This document shows positions 13,965-22,366 of a stretch of DNA of 64,000 bases, piece after piece; the stretch's first letter is position 1; every line of letters begins with the position of its first letter. Source of the stretch: Henriciella sp. (lineage in GTDB: Bacteria > Pseudomonadota > Alphaproteobacteria > Caulobacterales > Hyphomonadaceae); assembly GCF_029936995.1 (NCBI RefSeq), contig NZ_JAPYRE010000004.1:434001-498000 (forward strand). Direction: 5' to 3'. Under the pieces are notes generated by a model. That model searched no databases. It was given only the letters and a program-made list of their open reading frames with translations, and had not been told where the DNA came from. The translations under genes were made by a program, and so were the position numbers.

Positions 13965-16551
13965 GGCGAAAGAGATCAATTTGCGCCCCTATCAGGCCAA
14001 TGCTGTCGAGGCGCTGCGCGACAAGATACGTGACGGCATCAAGCGCATCGTGCTTTGCGCTGGCACAGGCGCGGGCAAGACGCTCACTGCCGGGCATCTG
14101 TTGAAGCAGGCCAGTCACAAGGGCAGCTATGCGCTGTTTATCGTGGATCGTGTCGCTCTGGTCGATCAGACAAGTGCTGTCTTCGACGAATACGGCATTC
14201 CTCATGGTGTCATTCAGGGCATTCATGACCGTTACGCTCCGCGCGAACATGTGCAGGTTTGTTCGGCCCAGACGCTGGCCCGGCGCGGCCTGCCACGTGA
14301 CCCTGACCTGATTGTCGTTGACGAGGCGCACACGCGCTACAAGGCGACTGTAGACCTCATGAACCGCTATCCGGACGCGGTTAAGATCGGGTTGACCGCA
14401 ACGCCATTCACCAAGGGCATGGGCAATGAGTGGGATGGTGTCGTCAACATCATTCCGACGCGCGACCTTATCAATGACGGCTTTCTCATTGAGCCTAAAA
14501 TCTATGTCGCCAAAAGCCCGGAAGATGCCGACCTTGGCCTGAACAGCTCTGGTGAGTTCACAGACGAAAGCGCCGCGTCGGCAGGTATCCGCATCATTGG
14601 TGACGTGGTGTCGGAATGGGTGACAAAGACGCATGAGCATTTTGGCGGGCCTGCAAAGACCATCGTGTTTAGTCCGACCGTCGAGCATGGCCGCGAGCTT
14701 TGCACTGCTTTCCGGGATGCTGGCTATAATTTCCAGCAAATCAGCTATCTCGACAAGAACGAGGATGAGCGCCGCGACAAGATCAGGGAGTTTCGCCGCC
14801 CTGACAGCCTGATTGACGGGCTGGTATCCTGCGGTGTTCTGACCAAGGGCTTTGATTGTTTCGATCAGGACACAGAAATCCTCACGCCTGATGGCTGGAA
14901 GGGGATCGGGGGATTCGCGGTTGGCGACAAAGTTTACGGCTACAATCGCGAGACAGAGCGGGTCGAGATCGTAGACGTTGAATTTTATGGCGACCGCCCA
15001 CTTGATGAGGGTGAGCGAATAGTCGCAATTAAAAGCCAGCGCTTCGATATTCGAACAACCGAGGGTCACGAATTTCATATCAAGTATCGTGACCCTAAGA
15101 TCGGCGGTCGGCGCTCGAAAAACTTCATCACCAAAACCGCTCTTCAGATGGCCGAGCGCAAGAGCGCCTATTACCTGCCAGTTTCGGGTGAGTATGAATT
15201 TTCTGGTGTCGACCTATCAGACGATGAATTGAGGCTCATCGCTTGGTTTATGACGGACGGCTGGCTGACCGGCAGCACGCTTGGAATCTGTCAGTCCAAG
15301 GAATACAAGCACGAGATTCGCGACCTTTTGGTTCGGCTTGGAATTGACTTCAATGAGCGAGAGCGTCAGCCGGGGGCGACCTGCTACCCGAACAGCAAGC
15401 CTGCGATAGAATTTACCATTCCAAAGGGTGTTGCCGGGGGGGCGCTAGCGCGAAACGGCTGGTCTCAGTATCAGCAGTATATCGACAAGAATGTTTCCCC
15501 AGAACTCATGAACATGAGCCGAGAGCAGTTTCGCGTGTTTTGGGACGAACTGCTTAAAGGCGACGGCGCGAAGCAAGGTAAAAAAGCAGGCTGGCTTTGG
15601 TGCGACCGCAAAGAGCAAGCCGACGCGTATACCCACATGGCCGTCGTGCGAGGTTACTCGGCCAGCTTTTCAACTCAAACCACTAGCGCTGGGAAGCCTA
15701 TGTATGTGGTGAGCGTGCGTGACGCTCAGTGGCTGCAGACCGAACCCAATAGTAAACTTGCGGCCAAATTCAGAATAGACTCGTCGCGCGATGGTGAGCG
15801 GGTCTGGTGCATCAGAAACCGACTATCGACAGTCATCACCAGACGCGGTGGCAAGATTGCGATTGTCGGAAACTGTCCTGAGGCACGCATCGGCATTAGC
15901 TGCAAGCCCTATCGCAAGAGCCTGTCCAGCCACATGCAGGAAATCGGCCGCGTCATGCGGGCCTTACCGGACGGATCGCCAAAGGATGCGCTCTGGCTCG
16001 ATCATAGCGGCAATATCGAGCGGTTCGCGCTTGAGATGTTCGATGTGTGGGAAAATGGCGCGGGCGAGCTGGATACAGCGACCAAGCGCGACTCCGAGAA
16101 GCGCGAGCGCAACGAACAGATACGCGAGAAGGTTGTCTGTCCTGAATGTTCCGGCGCGATCCGTGGCAGCATCTGCACCGCTTGCGGTTGGGAACGTCCG
16201 GCCCGGTCAAATGTCACGGTTGCGGATGGCGAGCTGCACGAGTTCAGCCTGGAGCGGTTTGCGATGCAGCCGCGCGCCGGGTTGCGGGCCGATTGCCTGA
16301 GAGCGCCTAAGACGGTCTGGAAGGCAGCCCTGTCTTATTGTGCCATGCACTCATCGAAGGGCGAAGATCATGCTCGCAGATGGGCATTTGGCATCGTGTT
16401 CGGAAGATCGGGCATTTATCCGACTTCCAAGCCCCCAAGAGGCTGGTACGATATGACCATACCTGCGTCTTTTGATCAGCATGCCTTCTCGCTGGTTGAG
16501 CGGGAAACCAAGCGCTTCCGGAAAAACAAGAGAACACGGAGGGCTGCTTAA
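13948..16551 (+). CDS. DEAD/DEAH-type replication helicase interrupted by an intein
   Basis: An 867-residue precursor. The exteins (1-303 and 643-867) make a 528-residue superfamily 2 helicase with Walker A GTGAGKT (39-45), DEAH (125-128), the LTATPF motif III and, after the intein, EIGRVMRA of motif VI and a CPECSG...CTACGW zinc ribbon. The intein (304-642) sits before CPEARIGISCKPYRKSLSSH, a conserved part of the second RecA domain, so the unspliced helicase should be inactive. AGGAGGTGAGCT precedes the ATG at 13948. It likely unwinds DNA in phage replication with the primase encoded two genes downstream. Confidence 0.9.
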   Translation: MLTLHEAKEINLRPYQANAVEALRDKIRDGIKRIVLCAGTGAGKTLTAGHLLKQASHKGSYALFIVDRVALVDQTSAVFDEYGIPHGVIQGIHDRYAPREHVQVCSAQTLARRGLPRDPDLIVVDEAHTRYKATVDLMNRYPDAVKIGLTATPFTKGMGNEWDGVVNIIPTRDLINDGFLIEPKIYVAKSPEDADLGLNSSGEFTDESAASAGIRIIGDVVSEWVTKTHEHFGGPAKTIVFSPTVEHGRELCTAFRDAGYNFQQISYLDKNEDERRDKIREFRRPDSLIDGLVSCGVLTKGFDCFDQDTEILTPDGWKGIGGFAVGDKVYGYNRETERVEIVDVEFYGDRPLDEGERIVAIKSQRFDIRTTEGHEFHIKYRDPKIGGRRSKNFITKTALQMAERKSAYYLPVSGEYEFSGVDLSDDELRLIAWFMTDGWLTGSTLGICQSKEYKHEIRDLLVRLGIDFNERERQPGATCYPNSKPAIEFTIPKGVAGGALARNGWSQYQQYIDKNVSPELMNMSREQFRVFWDELLKGDGAKQGKKAGWLWCDRKEQADAYTHMAVVRGYSASFSTQTTSAGKPMYVVSVRDAQWLQTEPNSKLAAKFRIDSSRDGERVWCIRNRLSTVITRRGGKIAIVGNCPEARIGISCKPYRKSLSSHMQEIGRVMRALPDGSPKDALWLDHSGNIERFALEMFDVWENGAGELDTATKRDSEKRERNEQIREKVVCPECSGAIRGSICTACGWERPARSNVTVADGELHEFSLERFAMQPRAGLRADCLRAPKTVWKAALSYCAMHSSKGEDHARRWAFGIVFGRSGIYPTSKPPRGWYDMTIPASFDQHAFSLVERETKRFRKNKRTRRAA
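14857..15873 (+). mobile_element. LAGLIDADG intein within the helicase gene
   Basis: An in-frame insertion of 339 residues. Block A starts at Cys304 (CFDQDTEILTPDGW, AVGDKVYGYN), block B has the T-x-x-H motif (T371, H374), and block G ends IAIVGN followed by Cys643 as the +1 residue. Between them lie two LAGLIDADG-type motifs, LIAWFMTDGWLTG (Asp437) and DELLKGDGAKQG (Asp539), so the homing endonuclease domain appears intact. The penultimate residue is glycine instead of the usual histidine. Removing it rejoins GFD to CPEARIG in a normal helicase sequence. Confidence 0.92.
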
Positions 16552-17162
16552 TGCCTCGCAGAAAAGACGCGCCTTATGCAAAATGCTCGGTAAAGAATTG
16601 CGCAAGAGATGCGAATAAGCCTGGGGCTGCGCGTGGATTTTGTCCAGCGCATTACAGGCGCTGGAATCTCTATGGCGATCCACTTGGTACAAAGCAAAAG
16701 AGCCCACCCCAGACGGAGCAATGGATTTGTGATGTTGCCCTGACATATTTGGGAGATGACTGTCTTATCTGGCCCTTTCAAAGAAATGTTCATGGCTATG
16801 GGGTTATAGCTAGTGAACGCCGCCCGCATATCGCCTCTCGCGTGATATGTGAGCGAGCACATGGCGCGCCTCCCGATAAAGCAGTGCATGCCGCGCATAG
16901 CTGCAATAACGGCCGTCTTGGATGCGTAAATCCACGCCACTTGGCATGGAAAACTGCTGCGGAAAACGAACGGGATAAGGTCGCAGTGGGTAGAGATAAT
17001 GCCGGATCGCGGCATGGAATGTCTAAGCTTACCGAAGATGATGTTCGAACGATCCGTAACCGGAAAGATGTAAGCGCCGAGGAAATGGCGTTTCGGTTCA
17101 ATGTGTCCAAGTGGGCAATCTTCGATATTCGAAGTGGACGGCGTTGGGGGCATATCGCATGA
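16551..17162 (+). CDS. HNH homing-type endonuclease
   Basis: A 203-residue free-standing HNH nuclease. The N-terminus has a CSVKNCARDAN...CPAHYRRW zinc-finger-like segment. The central HNH reads VHAAHSCNNGRLGCVNPRHLAWKT with H, N and H residues of the beta-beta-alpha metal fold, and the C-terminus has a NUMOD-like helix-turn-helix (KLTEDDVRTIRNRKDVSAEEMAFRFNVSKW) for sequence recognition. Such genes move by copying into cleaved sites. Its codon choice is more AT-rich than the flanking replication genes, which fits recent insertion. TAATG links it to the helicase stop. Confidence 0.85.
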   Translation: MPRRKDAPYAKCSVKNCARDANKPGAARGFCPAHYRRWNLYGDPLGTKQKSPPQTEQWICDVALTYLGDDCLIWPFQRNVHGYGVIASERRPHIASRVICERAHGAPPDKAVHAAHSCNNGRLGCVNPRHLAWKTAAENERDKVAVGRDNAGSRHGMSKLTEDDVRTIRNRKDVSAEEMAFRFNVSKWAIFDIRSGRRWGHIA

Positions 17163-18094
17163 GCCAGACGCTGGACGAAGCCATGCGCGAAGCCTGCGAG
17201 AAGGTGGGCATCTGCGTACCGCGCAATACCAAGCCCGGCATATGGGCGAAATCACCTGTTGTCGGTAAGGCCAAAAGCAACACGTCTGGCCGCGTCCTGA
17301 TTTTCGATGATCGCCAGGGTGGCGTTGCCCACAATTGGGCAAACGGCCTGCAAGAGATATTCAAGCTGAACGGGCAAGGCAGAAGCCGGCTGTCTGACAA
17401 GGAGCGCCGCGAGATTGCCGAGCGCCAGAGAGAACGCCAGCGCCGCCAGCAAGAGCAGTATGAAGCGGTGTCGCGTATCTGCACGGCTATCGTGCAGGAT
17501 TGTGAGGCGACAACGCATCCGTATCTGGAACGCAAGGGCTTCCCGAACGAGGTCGGCCTTGTTCATGAAAACCCGCTAAAGCATTTCCCGGCAAGCAATC
17601 TGGGCGAAAGCCTCATGCGTGCCATGCCCGATCTTGGTCAGCCGCTCCTTATCGTGCCGGGCCGGATCGGCAAGACGATCACGACCGTGCAATTCATTAC
17701 CCCGGAAGGCGAGAAGAAAAACATTCTTGGCGGCAAGATGGACGGCGCAAGCCACAGGATCGCCACAGGACGCGAGACATGGGTTGCAGAGGGCATTGCG
17801 ACCGCACTGACCCTGCGCGCTGCCCTGAAGCTACTGGGGCGCTCTGCGACGGTTTTGAGCGCGTTTTCTACGGCCAATGTCGCCAAGGTGGCCAGTGAGC
17901 ATCCCGGCGCGATCATCGCAGCCGATCACGACAAGCCAGTCGAGCAATTTGATGGCCTTGGGACGGGGGAATATTACGCCCGCCGCTCTGGCCATGTGTG
18001 GGCCATGCCTCCGGTGCGTGGCGACTTCAACGATTACCAGGACAGTGACGGCCTGAGAGCCGTGGCCCTGCAATTGAGAGGGGTGTCTGCATGA
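17159..18094 (+). CDS. Toprim-domain phage primase
   Basis: A 311-residue protein. The N-terminal part (residues 40-75, VLIFDDRQGGVAHNWANG) matches the DUF7146-type region of phage primases, followed by a long charged helix. The Toprim domain contains WVAEGIATALTL (Glu211) and IIAADHDKP (Asp256, Asp258), the acidic triad that binds metal. It would make RNA primers or load with the helicase. The start at 17159 overlaps the previous stop (ATGA); a longer frame would read through the HNH gene. Confidence 0.85.
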   Translation: MSQTLDEAMREACEKVGICVPRNTKPGIWAKSPVVGKAKSNTSGRVLIFDDRQGGVAHNWANGLQEIFKLNGQGRSRLSDKERREIAERQRERQRRQQEQYEAVSRICTAIVQDCEATTHPYLERKGFPNEVGLVHENPLKHFPASNLGESLMRAMPDLGQPLLIVPGRIGKTITTVQFITPEGEKKNILGGKMDGASHRIATGRETWVAEGIATALTLRAALKLLGRSATVLSAFSTANVAKVASEHPGAIIAADHDKPVEQFDGLGTGEYYARRSGHVWAMPPVRGDFNDYQDSDGLRAVALQLRGVSA

Positions 18095-18327
18095 GGATCA
18101 AGACTCTCAGGAACGCGGCGAAACTGGCGCAGATGCGCGCGCATGGCGATGACCGTGCGACGATCAAGCGTGCGCGCCAAGATCGCTGTGTAGAGAGCGT
18201 CATGGGCCTCATAAGGAAGTACGTCAGCGAAGACGATTTTCACAAGATCACAAAGCGCGGCTGCCTTCACGTGGCCGATTTTCCCGAAAAACAAAGACGA
18301 AAGGAGGAACGGGCTGTTCGTACCTGA
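18091..18327 (+). CDS. Small basic phage protein
   Basis: A 78-residue basic protein, starting at an ATG that overlaps the primase stop. It has no recognised domain. Its N-terminal part (TLRNAAKLAQMRAHGDDRATIKRA) could be a DNA- or RNA-contacting helix. Function unknown. Confidence 0.6.
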   Translation: MRIKTLRNAAKLAQMRAHGDDRATIKRARQDRCVESVMGLIRKYVSEDDFHKITKRGCLHVADFPEKQRRKEERAVRT

Positions 18328-18697
18328 CGCGGACAATCGCCAGCGGTCGGTTTGGTAGACGGTAGCGCTGGAGATTCATTGCCCACTATGGGGCGGGACC
18401 AAGGCAAAGCGCAGTCCGAAAGAGAGAAGCGCGGTCCCCGGCACAGTGACTATCAGTGTCGCAAGTAGCTCTCGACTTTCCGGGGATAGGTCACACCACC
18501 GGAAGGGCCTGACACGACGGTTCGGCTCCGGCCAGCAAGATCGTGAAGGGCATGGGGACCACCCCGGCCATTTGGCGGGGGCTGGTCGTCCTATGCCTTT
18601 CTCTCAGGTTCTCACCAACCAGCAAGACCGAAGAAGAACAGAAATTAGAGACAGTGATGAAGAACAGATTTTCAAATTTGAGCCCGGGGAAAACCTC
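18328..18697. other. Non-coding gap in the replication block
   Basis: About 370 bases without a convincing gene. An imperfect inverted repeat lies near 18554-18590 (GGGGACCACC against GGCTGGTCGTCC). The frame that crosses the stretch rightward continues into the next gene but has no ribosome binding site and reads as low-quality sequence before 18698. The gap could hold a promoter, a small RNA or the phage replication origin; none can be shown by eye. Confidence 0.4.
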
Positions 18698-19012
18698 ATG
18701 ATGTCGAAACCCATGCTCTACGCGATGACCCGTGCCGCATCAGATGCTGGTCAGCCGCTTGCGCTTGCAAAACTCAAGGGCTCGCACCTGCCGCACCACC
18801 TTAGCCGCGCCCGGTTCTATGCCTGGGCCTATCTGCGTGCCGTTGACCCGGAAAAATACTCCATGCCCGTACTGGCTCGGCTGTTTGCCATAAAGGACCA
18901 TACGAGCGTCCTCTACGGCGTTCGCCGCATGTACGCCAAGCACGGTGAAGCGCATTTCTGGGAGCTGGCCGACGCTGACGGGCTGGTTTGCAAACTGGAG
19001 GGCGCAGCATGA
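18698..19012 (+). CDS. DnaA domain IV-like DNA-binding protein
   Basis: A 104-residue protein consisting mostly of a DnaA C-terminal-type domain: LSRARFYAWAYLRAVDPEKY, MPVLARLFAIKDHTSVLYGV (residues 67-74 match the DHTTVxxG signature that reads DnaA boxes). It lacks the AAA+ domain, so it cannot open DNA itself. It may bind host-type DnaA boxes to steer or block initiation. Two ATG codons (18698 and 18701) follow a GGGG-containing site, so the start is set to within one codon. Confidence 0.78.
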   Translation: MMSKPMLYAMTRAASDAGQPLALAKLKGSHLPHHLSRARFYAWAYLRAVDPEKYSMPVLARLFAIKDHTSVLYGVRRMYAKHGEAHFWELADADGLVCKLEGAA

Positions 19013-19248
19013 GCCGCAAGCCCTTTGATAAGGTCCATTGTGTGACGCAAGCGTGGGGCGGTCATCCCGCGCCATCCCCACGCGGCTCCTGCCAGCACAC
19101 CATCATCACAGACGGCAAGGCCCGCCTCTGCGGCACAGAGTGCAAGGGCCAGCTGTGTGATGAGCATAAGCACGCAACAGCCCCGCTCCCCGGCGCAAGA
19201 CGCTGGCCGGGCGGGAAGGCGCAATCTGGAATGAGTGGGAGAGTGTGA
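19009..19248 (+). CDS. Small cysteine-rich phage protein
   Basis: A 79-residue protein with C..C..C..C..H spacing (CQHTIITDG, CGTECKGQLCDEH), which resembles the metal-binding tail of GcrA-type alphaproteobacterial regulators. The resemblance is short, so function is open. The ATG overlaps the previous stop (ATGA). Confidence 0.6.
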   Translation: MSRKPFDKVHCVTQAWGGHPAPSPRGSCQHTIITDGKARLCGTECKGQLCDEHKHATAPLPGARRWPGGKAQSGMSGRV

Positions 19249-19442
19249 TGTTTGAAACACTCCCCCGCCTCGAACCCCGCTGCGGCTCATGGATCTGCAC
19301 ATCTCCTACAGGTCACGTTGTTGAGACCTTCATGAAGCCTAAGGCCCAGCAGGCGCTTGATGCAGGCTGGAAAGTCCAGACAGCGCAGCAGTATCTCGCC
19401 GGCCTGAACGCGCGCAACACCTCCAAACCTTCCACCCCATGA
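19248..19442 (+). CDS. Small hypothetical phage protein
   Basis: A 64-residue protein beginning MFETLPRLEPRCGSW. The ATG at 19248 overlaps the preceding TGA; a GTG one codon earlier is possible. Function unknown. Confidence 0.6.
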   Translation: MFETLPRLEPRCGSWICTSPTGHVVETFMKPKAQQALDAGWKVQTAQQYLAGLNARNTSKPSTP

Positions 19443-19457
19443 CACCGGAGTCCCTTC

Positions 19458-20009
19458 ATGGCTAGAACCCGCAACAAGACCAAAGCCCGGAAAAAGCCGT
19501 CAGGTGAGCTGGCACTGAAGGGCACACCTCGCCGCAAGCCTAGTGGCAAGATGCGCGATCGCCCCGTTGATGCCCGCCGGGTGAAGCCCACACCGGAGCA
19601 GGAGGCCCGCCGCAAGATACTGCTGAAGGGCGCACCGGGTTCACCAGACGATCCGCTCGGAGTGGCAAAGGCTCATGGCCACCTGAGCGAGCGGCATTGC
19701 GAAGCCCTGCACCGATACCGCAACAAGGTGCAGATGTTCCGCATGGCCTCTGGCGCGCCACGTGAGGCCCCTGATATCCTCTCTACGCTGGAACCCTCAC
19801 GAGGCGAGGGCCTGACCAGCGAGGAAGCCCTGAAGCACATCCAGGACAGCTACAGCGCCGCCGAGGACGTACTGCGCCAGTGCCGCCGGAAGGAGAATGA
19901 GGCCCTGCAAATTCTGGTCGCGACATGGGGCTGCACGATCACGCGGCGCACATGCGAGGTGCTGGAATATCCGGCGGAACTTCTGGCCGTGCATTTCGGG
20001 ATAGTATAG
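19458..20009 (+). CDS. Hypothetical phage protein with basic N-terminus
   Basis: A 183-residue protein. The first 50 residues are strongly basic (ARTRNKTKARKKPSGE), fitting nucleic acid contact, and the rest is helical (SEEALKHIQDSYSAAEDVL). It closes the replication block just before the accessory gene and terminator, the place where late regulators often sit. That role is a guess from position; no family recognised. Confidence 0.6.
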   Translation: MARTRNKTKARKKPSGELALKGTPRRKPSGKMRDRPVDARRVKPTPEQEARRKILLKGAPGSPDDPLGVAKAHGHLSERHCEALHRYRNKVQMFRMASGAPREAPDILSTLEPSRGEGLTSEEALKHIQDSYSAAEDVLRQCRRKENEALQILVATWGCTITRRTCEVLEYPAELLAVHFGIV

Positions 20010-20019
20010 GATTTGTCTT

Positions 20020-20637
20020 ATGATCCAGCTTCAACAAACGCTCGATAAATTGACCGCCGAGTTAGCGTGCATAGATGAGCCGCAAAATTTGAAATCTCGA
20101 ATTAGTATATTCCTAGCTGAGGATACGTATAATTTCATAATGACGGGTAACTTGCGCGCCAGCCAGCGGGAGGTCGAAAATTTGATAAGCGACGAACCCA
20201 AGACGCTGGCCGGTTGCCCTTACGCTGTTACCAGCAGTATCGATTCTGGATGCGCTTTAATCATGGCAGGCTGGAAGCCGGTTGTCCTGTTTCACTTTCC
20301 TACGGGAGGAGCAGTCAGGATACGTCCGGAGGTGGACGAAGATCAGATTGAGGCCTTACAGGCAATCTTCGCCCGCAACCAAGCTGATGTGGTGCAGGTG
20401 CGCAATCCGGTTATCAAGGTGTTGAAATCCCGTCAGCTGGCGCCTGTATTGACGCCGCCGATCTCAGATAATCCGGAGTCTGAAAAAGTGGATTATTGGG
20501 CGGTTGATTTGAGATATCTGGCCCGCACCGGCTTGCTGGAGCAGACACCGATAGGGAGAGACGGAGGGGCATTTTACGCCCTTACACCGCTCTGCAGGCA
20601 CGCCTTTAAAGAGTTCGAATATTTGCGGTTCCGGTAA
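20020..20637 (+). CDS. Accessory (moron-like) protein of unknown function
   Basis: A 205-residue protein, no family recognised. Segments such as PYAVTSSIDSGCALIMAGWKPV and VDYWAVDLRYLARTGLLEQ look like a genuine soluble protein. Codons such as ata, tta and aaa are more frequent than in neighbours, suggesting separate acquisition. It sits between the replication block and a strong terminator (20706-20737), the usual setting of a lysogenic-conversion or superinfection-exclusion gene. An AGGAT sequence precedes the ATG. Confidence 0.65.
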   Translation: MIQLQQTLDKLTAELACIDEPQNLKSRISIFLAEDTYNFIMTGNLRASQREVENLISDEPKTLAGCPYAVTSSIDSGCALIMAGWKPVVLFHFPTGGAVRIRPEVDEDQIEALQAIFARNQADVVQVRNPVIKVLKSRQLAPVLTPPISDNPESEKVDYWAVDLRYLARTGLLEQTPIGRDGGAFYALTPLCRHAFKEFEYLRFR

Positions 20638-20705
20638 TTTCCACAACCAGTTGTGTCGTCCCGTTGACGGACTTACCAAATCATGAGAAATGGGGACACA
20701 GGAAT

Positions 20706-20737
20706 AAGGGGAGTTGCGGCTAACGCGCTCCCCTTTT
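20706..20737 (+). terminator. Rho-independent terminator
   Basis: AAGGGGAG (20706-20713) pairs with CTCCCCTT (20728-20735), with a 14-base loop, and runs into TTTT. It ends the early rightward transcript after the accessory gene and separates it from the late block. Confidence 0.8.
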
Positions 20738-20987
20738 GTGATTCTGACGCCCTGCCGATCGTCTGGAGCGCAATCGAGGTCCGGCGGCACCGGCGTAGCG
20801 AAGCTGCTCAAGTCTGAATACGGTCCTCGCCTCTGCTCAAACGGGTACGCGAGGGCTTTCTAACACCGCCCGCGCCACACCCGGCAGCGGGCTTTCTCAT
20901 ATCATCCCGTGCAGTTCACTGTGCGGCCCCCGTTGGACTGTCCGCAGGCTTTCGGGGCTTTCTCACATCCCCACATCGGAGGCCCCC
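20738..20987. other. Non-coding stretch before late genes
   Basis: About 250 bases without a supported gene. It contains three copies of GGGCTTTCT (20848, 20883 and 20954 approximately), each following a GC-rich, partly self-complementary segment. A late promoter would be expected here or downstream, but no clear -35/-10 pair stands out. Confidence 0.4.
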
Positions 20988-21131
20988 ATGGATTCCCTTC
21001 TCACGGAACACGAACACCGCTGTGACACGGAAGCAGAAGCCGCAAGGGCAGAGCTGATCCGGCAGGCGGATGATGAAGGCGACTGCGGCCCACGCATGAA
21101 GCCCATGCCCGCTGAAGGCAAACGAGACTAG
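20988..21131 (+). CDS. Small acidic protein, 47 residues
   Basis: A 47-residue frame starting MDSLLTEHEHRCDTEAEAA after a GGAGG site and ending ten bases before the next gene. It is acidic and helical. Function unknown. Confidence 0.5.
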   Translation: MDSLLTEHEHRCDTEAEAARAELIRQADDEGDCGPRMKPMPAEGKRD

Positions 21132-21140
21132 GAGAACGAT

Positions 21141-21470
21141 ATGATGCAGAGCTACGGACAGCGCGCCCCTGAGCCGGACGGCGAAGATAAGCCTAGTGCT
21201 GCTGCTCGCCTGACCGACGCCGTGAAATGTCTTGAGGGCGCTGTGGAGCACTTTCGTGAGGCCGAGCGCCTGTACATTGAGGCGCAGAACAAGCTCGCCA
21301 GCGAGCGCCAACACTTTAACGAGACGCTGAAAGAGTTCCAAGGCGTCACTTCCGATACTTATGCGGAAGCCCGGCAATTTTGTGCGGAAGATTACTCTTA
21401 TCGTGCGCCCAGATCTGCAGGTGTAAATCTGGCAAATGCCGAATGCACTGGCGTGACGTTCACAATCTAA
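21141..21470 (+). CDS. Hypothetical phage protein
   Basis: A 109-residue protein with a good GGAGAAC site seven bases before the ATG. The middle is a coiled coil (EHFREAERLYIEAQNKLASE). Function unknown; it precedes the structural genes. Confidence 0.6.
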   Translation: MMQSYGQRAPEPDGEDKPSAAARLTDAVKCLEGAVEHFREAERLYIEAQNKLASERQHFNETLKEFQGVTSDTYAEARQFCAEDYSYRAPRSAGVNLANAECTGVTFTI

Positions 21471-21572
21471 CCCTATCCCACCCCAGCCCGCGACCATAGC
21501 GGTCACTCCTGACTTGTGCCTAGCCCGTCGCGCTAAGCGTCCGGGCGGGGTGGTTTATTTGAGAGGCAAGGA

Positions 21573-21959
21573 ATGGCAACACGCTCAATTCTGAGGCCTG
21601 TGCTACGTCCGGTCCTGCGGCCCGTTCTTGGCGGGGAGGCTGAAGTCACGCCACCGCAGCCCGCCGTCGCAACGCCGTCGATCACCAGCCCGTCTGATGC
21701 CGCAACCGATATCGGCCTGACGCCCGAGCTGACCAGTTCGGCCTTTGCGGTCACCAATGGCGGCTCTTACGAAGTCCGCGATGTGTCCGGCACGATCACG
21801 CTAACGCTGGAACGCAGCCTGAACCGAGGCTCAGACTGGGTGGCTGTTCCTGACGGCGAGTTCACGGCAGCAGCGACCGGCTACATCGACGCGCCCGGAA
21901 CATATCGCCTGATTGCCTCTGGCGTGACAGGTGGCTCTGCGGTTGGGACGCTCGGCTAA
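21573..21959 (+). CDS. Probable virion-associated protein
   Basis: A 128-residue protein. The N-terminal RPVLRPVLRPVL repeat is followed by a beta-rich, Ig-like domain (GSYEVRDVSGTITLTLERS, GTYRLIASGVTGG). Similar small beta-sandwich proteins with arginine/proline/leucine N-terminal repeats are encoded near terminase genes in several podoviruses. A decoration or fibre-attachment role is plausible but unproven. It overlaps the small terminase gene by one base. Confidence 0.55.
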   Translation: MATRSILRPVLRPVLRPVLGGEAEVTPPQPAVATPSITSPSDAATDIGLTPELTSSAFAVTNGGSYEVRDVSGTITLTLERSLNRGSDWVAVPDGEFTAAATGYIDAPGTYRLIASGVTGGSAVGTLG

Positions 21960-22366
21960 TGGCGCGCACAGCGTTCTCCGAAGCTGTCTTTGAGCGTATA
22001 CTCGGACGCATTGCATCCGGCGAGAGTATTGCCAGCATCTGCAAGGACAAGGATATGCCCGCGCAGTCCACGTTTTATGTGTGGTTGGATCAGAAGGAAA
22101 ATCTCGCGGAGAGATACGCGCGCGCGAGAGAGACACAAGCCGACGCGATCTTCGATGAAATTATCTCGATAGCCGACGATGGGCAGGACGACGAGGATAA
22201 CGCGGAAAACGTTCAGCGGTCCCGGCTGCGGGTTGATGCGCGCAAATGGGTTGCCGCCAAGCTAGCACCAAAGAAATATGGTGACCGCGTTGCGCTGGAT
22301 CACACGGTAAGCAGCAACCTTGCTGATCGTTTTGCCCGCGCTGAAAAGCGAACGGCTGAAGAGTGA
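21959..22366 (+). CDS. Terminase small subunit
   Basis: A 135-residue protein with an N-terminal helix-turn-helix (RIASGESIASICKDKDMPAQSTFYVWL) followed by a helical oligomerisation region (RYARARETQADAIFDEIISI) and RLRVDARKWVAAKLAPKKYG, characteristic of phage small terminases of this family. It recognises phage DNA and hands it to the large subunit. The large-subunit gene starts within its last codon. Confidence 0.9.
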   Translation: MARTAFSEAVFERILGRIASGESIASICKDKDMPAQSTFYVWLDQKENLAERYARARETQADAIFDEIISIADDGQDDEDNAENVQRSRLRVDARKWVAAKLAPKKYGDRVALDHTVSSNLADRFARAEKRTAEE

